Assembly: GCA_016931275.1 (NCBI GenBank)
Contig: JAFGFA010000001.1
Location: forward strand, 17,336-81,335
Direction of reading: 5' to 3'
Length of the DNA: 64,000 bases
DNA from: Parachlamydiales bacterium
GTDB lineage: Bacteria; Chlamydiota; Chlamydiia; Chlamydiales; SM23-39
A program made the translations under genes and the position numbers. Shown one piece after another: positions 60,340 through 64,000 of this stretch. Position 1 is the first letter of the stretch. Each line of letters opens with the position of its first letter. The notes below the pieces were generated by a model. The model was not told where the DNA came from. It ran no database searches and worked only from the letters and a program-made list of their open reading frames with translations.

Positions 60340-61285
60340 AACGCAGCAGCGTTATATTAATGCTTTTTTTCATCAAATTGATCTTGAAAAGACCAATCTC
60401 CTTATCGATCTTTTTTATACTTGCCAGGGGGCGATTATTTTTACAGGGGTCGGCAAGAGCGGCATTATAGCCAATAAACTGGCAATGACCATGCTTTCCA
60501 CGGGGACTAAAGCCTATTTTCTTTCTCCTATTAATGCATTACATGGGGATATTGGAATTGTGACGGAGAAAGATATTTTTGTTTTTTTGAGTAAGACTGG
60601 AGAGACTCAGGAGCTTATGGATCTTTTACCTTATGCGCGTAAAAAAGGAGCTCGTATTGTTTCTTTAACTTCGAATCCGAAGTCGCGATTGGCGCAAAAA
60701 GCAGATCTTTTTGTCCATCTTCCCATGGAAAAAGAATTATGTCCTTATAATCTTGCTCCTACGACTTCTACAGCCATACAGCTGATTTTTGGCGATATTG
60801 TAGCGGTTGCGCTTATGCAGAAGAAAAATTTTTCTCGTGTGGAATTTGCTAAAAATCATCCGGGAGGCATGCTCGGAAAAAAAATTACTTTGCAAGTAAA
60901 AGATTTGATGCTAACAGGCGATGCGATTCCTTTTTGCCATTCCCATCAAAAAATTATGGATTTGTTGCCTACCTTGTCTCATAAAAAATGCGGAGCTCTC
61001 ATTGTGATTGATCGAGAAGAAACCTTGGAAGGAATTTTCACCGATGGAGATCTCCGTCGGGCCATCGAAAAGGAAGCCGATCTTTTTTTACATAATCCCG
61101 TCTGTCATTATATGTCTTCTCATCCTAAAACAGTCTCTCCGGAATGTTTGGCATGGGATGCTTTACAGCTGATGGAACAAAATCCCCAAAAATTGATTAC
61201 CTTATTGCCTGTAGTGGAAGGGAAAAAGGTGATAGGAGTTATTCGCATGCATGATATTCTTCAAGCGGGGCTGAGCGGATCATGA
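60320..61285 (+). CDS. kdsD: arabinose-5-phosphate isomerase KdsD/KpsF
   Basis: This 321-aa enzyme makes D-arabinose-5-phosphate for KDO, an essential sugar of chlamydial LPS. SIS domain: 'IIFTGVGKSGIIANKLAMTM' and 'VFLSKTGETQELMDLLPYAR'. Two CBS domains follow (about 200-320), with 'LEGIFTDGDLRRAIEKEADL'. The start overlaps the E2 stop by 20 bp and its end overlaps nhaD by 4 bp, so it is translated as part of this operon. Confidence 0.92.
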   Translation: MVLTLFETQQRYINAFFHQIDLEKTNLLIDLFYTCQGAIIFTGVGKSGIIANKLAMTMLSTGTKAYFLSPINALHGDIGIVTEKDIFVFLSKTGETQELMDLLPYARKKGARIVSLTSNPKSRLAQKADLFVHLPMEKELCPYNLAPTTSTAIQLIFGDIVAVALMQKKNFSRVEFAKNHPGGMLGKKITLQVKDLMLTGDAIPFCHSHQKIMDLLPTLSHKKCGALIVIDREETLEGIFTDGDLRRAIEKEADLFLHNPVCHYMSSHPKTVSPECLAWDALQLMEQNPQKLITLLPVVEGKKVIGVIRMHDILQAGLSGS

Positions 61286-62547
61286 ACTTTCATTGGATGC
61301 ATATTGCGATGGTATTCGTTTTTGTTCTAGGATATCTTGCGATCATATTTGAATATAAAATTAAAATTAACAAAACGGCATCGGCTCTTATGATGGCTGT
61401 TTTGACCTGGCTATTGCTATTTCTTTCTCCCACCGAGTTCAAGACTTCCGTTCTTGATATGCATATCGCAGATGCTTCGCAAATTATTTTCTTTTTGCTC
61501 GGAGCTATGACCTTAGTGGAACTGATCGATTCTCACAGGGGGTTTTTAATCATCACTGATACGATCAATACGAATTCCAAAAGAAAATTATTATGGTTGA
61601 CAGGCTTTATTTCTTTTTTTCTCTCTTCTGTTCTTGATAACCTGACGACGACGATTGTGATGATTTCTTTGTTGCGAAAACTCATACCGGATACTAAGGA
61701 TCGGGCGCTTTTGGGATCTACCGTAGTCATCGCTGCCAATGCAGGAGGGGCGTGGACTCCTATAGGCGATGTGACGACGACGATGCTCTGGATTCATGGA
61801 CAGGTCACTTCCTTGAGTATTATGAAGTCGCTCTTCTTGCCGAGCATATTTTCCGTGATTATCACCCTTACGTTATTATCGACCCAACTGAAAGGAACCT
61901 ATCCCGAACTCATGATAGAACCAAAGAGAAAAACGGAACCCGGAGCAAAAAGAGTCTTTATTACCGGTATTTTAGGGTTTCTTTTTGTCCCTATTTTTCG
62001 AGCGACAACAGGACTGCCTCCTTTTATGGGTATTCTCATTTCTTTAGGGTTTTTGTGGTTGATGACCGATATCATGCACCATAAGCATGAGAGCCGCAAA
62101 CATCTAAGAGTTCCTCATATTTTAACTCGCATCGATACATCCGGAGTGCTCTTTTTTTTAGGAATTCTTCTCTGCATAAACTCGTTGGAAGTTGTTGGCA
62201 TTTTAAATGCCGTTGCAGTATGGCTTAATCATCATATTCAAAATCTCGCGGTGATTTCAACTTCGATTGGATTGATTTCTTCTATTGTGGATAATGTGCC
62301 GTTGGTAGCTGCCTGTATGGGGATGTACGACTTGCAGACATTTCCTCCCGATTCCAGTTTATGGCAAATGGTGGCTTATTGTTCCGGTACCGGCGGTTCT
62401 ATTTTGATCATAGGATCGGCAGCAGGGGTTGCTCTTATGGGCTTGGAAAAGATCGATTTCATCTGGTATTTTAAGAAAGTAACTCTTACCGCTCTGACGG
62501 GATATCTAGCCGGGATGGCTTTTTACCTTCTTGTCCACGTGCTCTAG
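61282..62547 (+). CDS. nhaD: Na+/H+ antiporter, NhaD type
   Basis: This 421-aa membrane protein of the IT/NhaD superfamily has about 13 helices. Characteristic are 'SVLDNLTTTIVMISLLRKLI' and 'ANAGGAWTPIGDVTTTMLW' in the first half, and 'SSIVDNVPLVAACMGMYDLQ' and 'YCSGTGGSILIIGSAAG' in the second, an internal repeat with paired Asp residues in the ion path. It would expel Na+ brought in by symporters such as GltP. It is the last gene of the rightward operon; 62548-62700 has no gene. Confidence 0.9.
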   Translation: MNFHWMHIAMVFVFVLGYLAIIFEYKIKINKTASALMMAVLTWLLLFLSPTEFKTSVLDMHIADASQIIFFLLGAMTLVELIDSHRGFLIITDTINTNSKRKLLWLTGFISFFLSSVLDNLTTTIVMISLLRKLIPDTKDRALLGSTVVIAANAGGAWTPIGDVTTTMLWIHGQVTSLSIMKSLFLPSIFSVIITLTLLSTQLKGTYPELMIEPKRKTEPGAKRVFITGILGFLFVPIFRATTGLPPFMGILISLGFLWLMTDIMHHKHESRKHLRVPHILTRIDTSGVLFFLGILLCINSLEVVGILNAVAVWLNHHIQNLAVISTSIGLISSIVDNVPLVAACMGMYDLQTFPPDSSLWQMVAYCSGTGGSILIIGSAAGVALMGLEKIDFIWYFKKVTLTALTGYLAGMAFYLLVHVL

Positions 62548-62700
62548 CTTTTTAGAGGGATTTGTCAAGGGTAGTGCGATACATCGGTTCTCTACGAGTT
62601 TAGGATTGCGAGCAATTCTTGTTACGATTTTTCTAAGGCCTATAGGAAAAAGAGACCATTACAGCTTTTTGTTGTTAAAAGAATGAAAACGAGGAAAAGG

Positions 62701-62734
62701 CTATAAATAAAAAAGGCCTCTTTAGGAGGCCTTT
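62701..62734 (-). terminator. rho-independent terminator of the MOMP-like gene
   Basis: AAAGGCCTC-TTTAG-GAGGCCTTT (62712-62734) is a strong stem. Reading leftward it is followed by TTTTATTTATAG, a U-rich tail, just after the porin stop codon. It also faces the end of nhaD and could serve both. Confidence 0.75.
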
Positions 62735-62756
62735 GAGATCAGATTCTTTCTAACTA

Positions 62757-63830
62757 TTAGAAGTCAAAAAGTAGTCCAAATGCAAAACCGTTCAAGGCTA
62801 GATCGCCACGAGATATAGTGTCTATTTGTCCGGTGTTCGGAAGCACTTTTCTCATGTTGTTTTGATCCCACCATTGATGGAATTCATAAGCAATCTTTGC
62901 AGAGATTTTGTATTTGTTCTTATTGAAGTATGTTCCCCAAATGGCTCCTAAAGTAAGGTCCATGTTCGGAGATACATCATAGAACTCTTGATGGATTTTG
63001 TAAGCAGCAGAAGTAAGGCCTACAGTTTCTCCTACAGATCGTTGATCTACGTCAAATTTTCCATAGAGCAAAGATGCAGCGATTTGTCCAAACAAGTTAA
63101 AGTTCTTGGTGAAGATCCACTCAGCCACAGCTCCGCCTCGTAGTCCAAAGCCGTAGTAATCATTATCAGCAACCATGTCGATGCTAGCAGAATGTCCATC
63201 GGTGCTGTATCTTGCAAGGTAATCCTGTTCAATCCAAGCGCCGCGGATTGCAATGAACGGATTCATTGTAAAGTAGCGGTTTAGATGATAGGGTTTTGCA
63301 AGTTTTAGATCGATGGTGTTGTAATGACTTTTCCATCGAGCAGATGCATAATTATATTCATTCAGATCTGGAAGCCATATGGCTGACAGAGTATTTGTTG
63401 CGTCATGCGTTGCTCCATCTTCTTTTATATGCAAGTATGTCCAAGAGGCTTCTAAGTTCCACTCTTTATCTTGCGTAAAAGCGCCGATAGTGACTCGAGC
63501 ACCGGGTTGCCAGTCCCAAGATTCATTGGGGGCTGAAAATCCATGCAACTCTCCGTCTGAAAGAGCGTTGCCACTGGTATGCTCTACAGCATAGTCTAAT
63601 CCTTGCTCTGTAGCCATCATCCATAGAAAATCTCCATTGATGTAGACATCAGAAGGACAAGAAAGACCTTTATCTTTCATGTAGGAAAAAGCATAAGGTC
63701 CTGAAGCTGGTTTTTCGCAGCATACAGGTTCTTGCTTATCACATGGTTCTTTCGGAATAGCATAAGCAAATGCTGTTGCAAGTAAAGCAACAGATGTTAC
63801 TGCTATTCTTGAAAACATATTTTTATTCAT
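62757..63830 (-). CDS. MOMP-like outer-membrane porin
   Basis: This 357-aa protein has a signal peptide (MNKNMFSRIAVTSVALLATA, cleaved near AYAIPKEP) and a cysteine cluster at the mature N-terminus (CDKQEPVCCEKP), as in chlamydial MOMP, whose disulfides stabilise the infectious particle. The rest is a beta-barrel with repeated strands ('SDVYINGDFLWMMATEQGLDY', 'WNLEASWTYLHI', 'TMNPFIAIRGAWIEQDYLAR') and a final aromatic (GLLFDF) for BamA. It resembles porins of environmental chlamydiae more than Chlamydia MOMP. The ATG at 63830 has GGAGTG 8 bp upstream, which favours it over the ATG at 63845. Confidence 0.82.
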   Translation of the reverse strand: MNKNMFSRIAVTSVALLATAFAYAIPKEPCDKQEPVCCEKPASGPYAFSYMKDKGLSCPSDVYINGDFLWMMATEQGLDYAVEHTSGNALSDGELHGFSAPNESWDWQPGARVTIGAFTQDKEWNLEASWTYLHIKEDGATHDATNTLSAIWLPDLNEYNYASARWKSHYNTIDLKLAKPYHLNRYFTMNPFIAIRGAWIEQDYLARYSTDGHSASIDMVADNDYYGFGLRGGAVAEWIFTKNFNLFGQIAASLLYGKFDVDQRSVGETVGLTSAAYKIHQEFYDVSPNMDLTLGAIWGTYFNKNKYKISAKIAYEFHQWWDQNNMRKVLPNTGQIDTISRGDLALNGFAFGLLFDF

Positions 63831-64000
63831 GGTGTGACACTCCATTTTTGTTTATCAAGTAACTAGCATAAAAATTTGGTATAAAACCTTATTTCAGCTG
63901 TCTAATTACTACCTTTATAATAATAATTTTAAATATTCAATGAAAAAAAAATTATAAAATTTTGTGGCTAAGAGAAAAACCTTTGTAAATTACTGAAAAT

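Overview
The window is chromosomal DNA from a member of the Chlamydiales, most likely one of the environmental or arthropod/protist-associated families (Parachlamydia-, Simkania-, Waddlia- or Rhabdochlamydia-like) and not the genus Chlamydia. The evidence is a low-GC genome, a non-flagellar type III secretion operon in the order sctJ-(CT560 position)-sctL-sctR-sctS-sctT, a cysteine-containing MOMP-like porin, and several gene neighbourhoods known from Chlamydia trachomatis: nifU/gpmA/rluB/birA/rodA, rpsJ-fusA-rpsG-rpsL next to tsp, obg-rpmA-rplU beside a ZnuA-like gene, nrdR-dksA-lspA, and gltT/E2/kdsD. Heptose genes (gmhA and a family-9 glycosyltransferase), which Chlamydia lacks, argue against that genus.

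Layout. 0.3-6.7 kb: a TrkH-type K+ channel, a TpsB-type outer-membrane transporter, an RsmB-like methyltransferase, a DMT exporter and a YfiH-family enzyme. 6.8-11.1 kb: a sufBCDS iron-sulfur operon behind a consensus promoter. 11.1-15.4 kb: the type III secretion export and basal-body genes. 15.5-23.4 kb: a GT9 transferase, a solute-binding lipoprotein, a broken small gene, glycogen phosphorylase, a phosphate transporter with its PhoU-like partner, and RluB. 23.4-28.3 kb: gpmA, an IS200/IS605 remnant, nifU, a deleted toxin/immunity locus, birA, rodA and a lipoprotein. 28.4-33.9 kb: the str ribosomal operon (S12, S7, EF-G, S10) and the tail-specific protease Tsp, whose leader can fold. 34.0-40.1 kb: an accessory island next to tRNA-Phe. 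40.2-45.9 kb: carbonic anhydrase, a second DMT transporter, obg-rpmA-rplU, a ZnuA-like lipoprotein, an exported beta-propeller protein and tRNA-Ser. 46-55 kb: RNA helicase, P-type ATPase, nrdR-dksA-lspA-cinA and three RNA-modification genes ending in a TnpB fragment. 55-64 kb: asd, then gmhA-lpxK-gltP-E2-kdsD-nhaD and the MOMP-like porin.

The most interesting part is the toxin/immunity system. An intact 752-aa exported protein (34902-37160) has a signal peptide, a membrane segment, a TPR-like region and a short His-rich C-terminal domain. A small immunity candidate follows 2 bp later. After its stop codon lies a broken second toxin cassette that begins with a stretch identical to the toxin body, followed by two overlapping small genes that look like further immunity genes. 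About 9 kb upstream (24.84-25.45 kb) is a second copy of the same locus. It keeps the upstream region, has lost the start codon (ATG to ATA) and almost all of the toxin, keeps the toxin's last codons, and carries an intact paralogous immunity gene. This is the pattern expected of a polymorphic toxin whose C-terminal tips are exchanged by recombination and whose immunity genes outlive the toxins. The same island holds remnants of an AbiE-type toxin-antitoxin pair and an IS256-family element disabled by one in-frame stop.

Lipopolysaccharide genes (gmhA, lpxK, kdsD, GT9), Na+-linked transport (gltP, nhaD), outer-membrane genes (TpsB, MOMP-like, BamE-like lipoprotein) and type III secretion together describe the envelope of an obligate intracellular bacterium that imports host metabolites. 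All functional calls come from reading motifs by eye; no database search was run.
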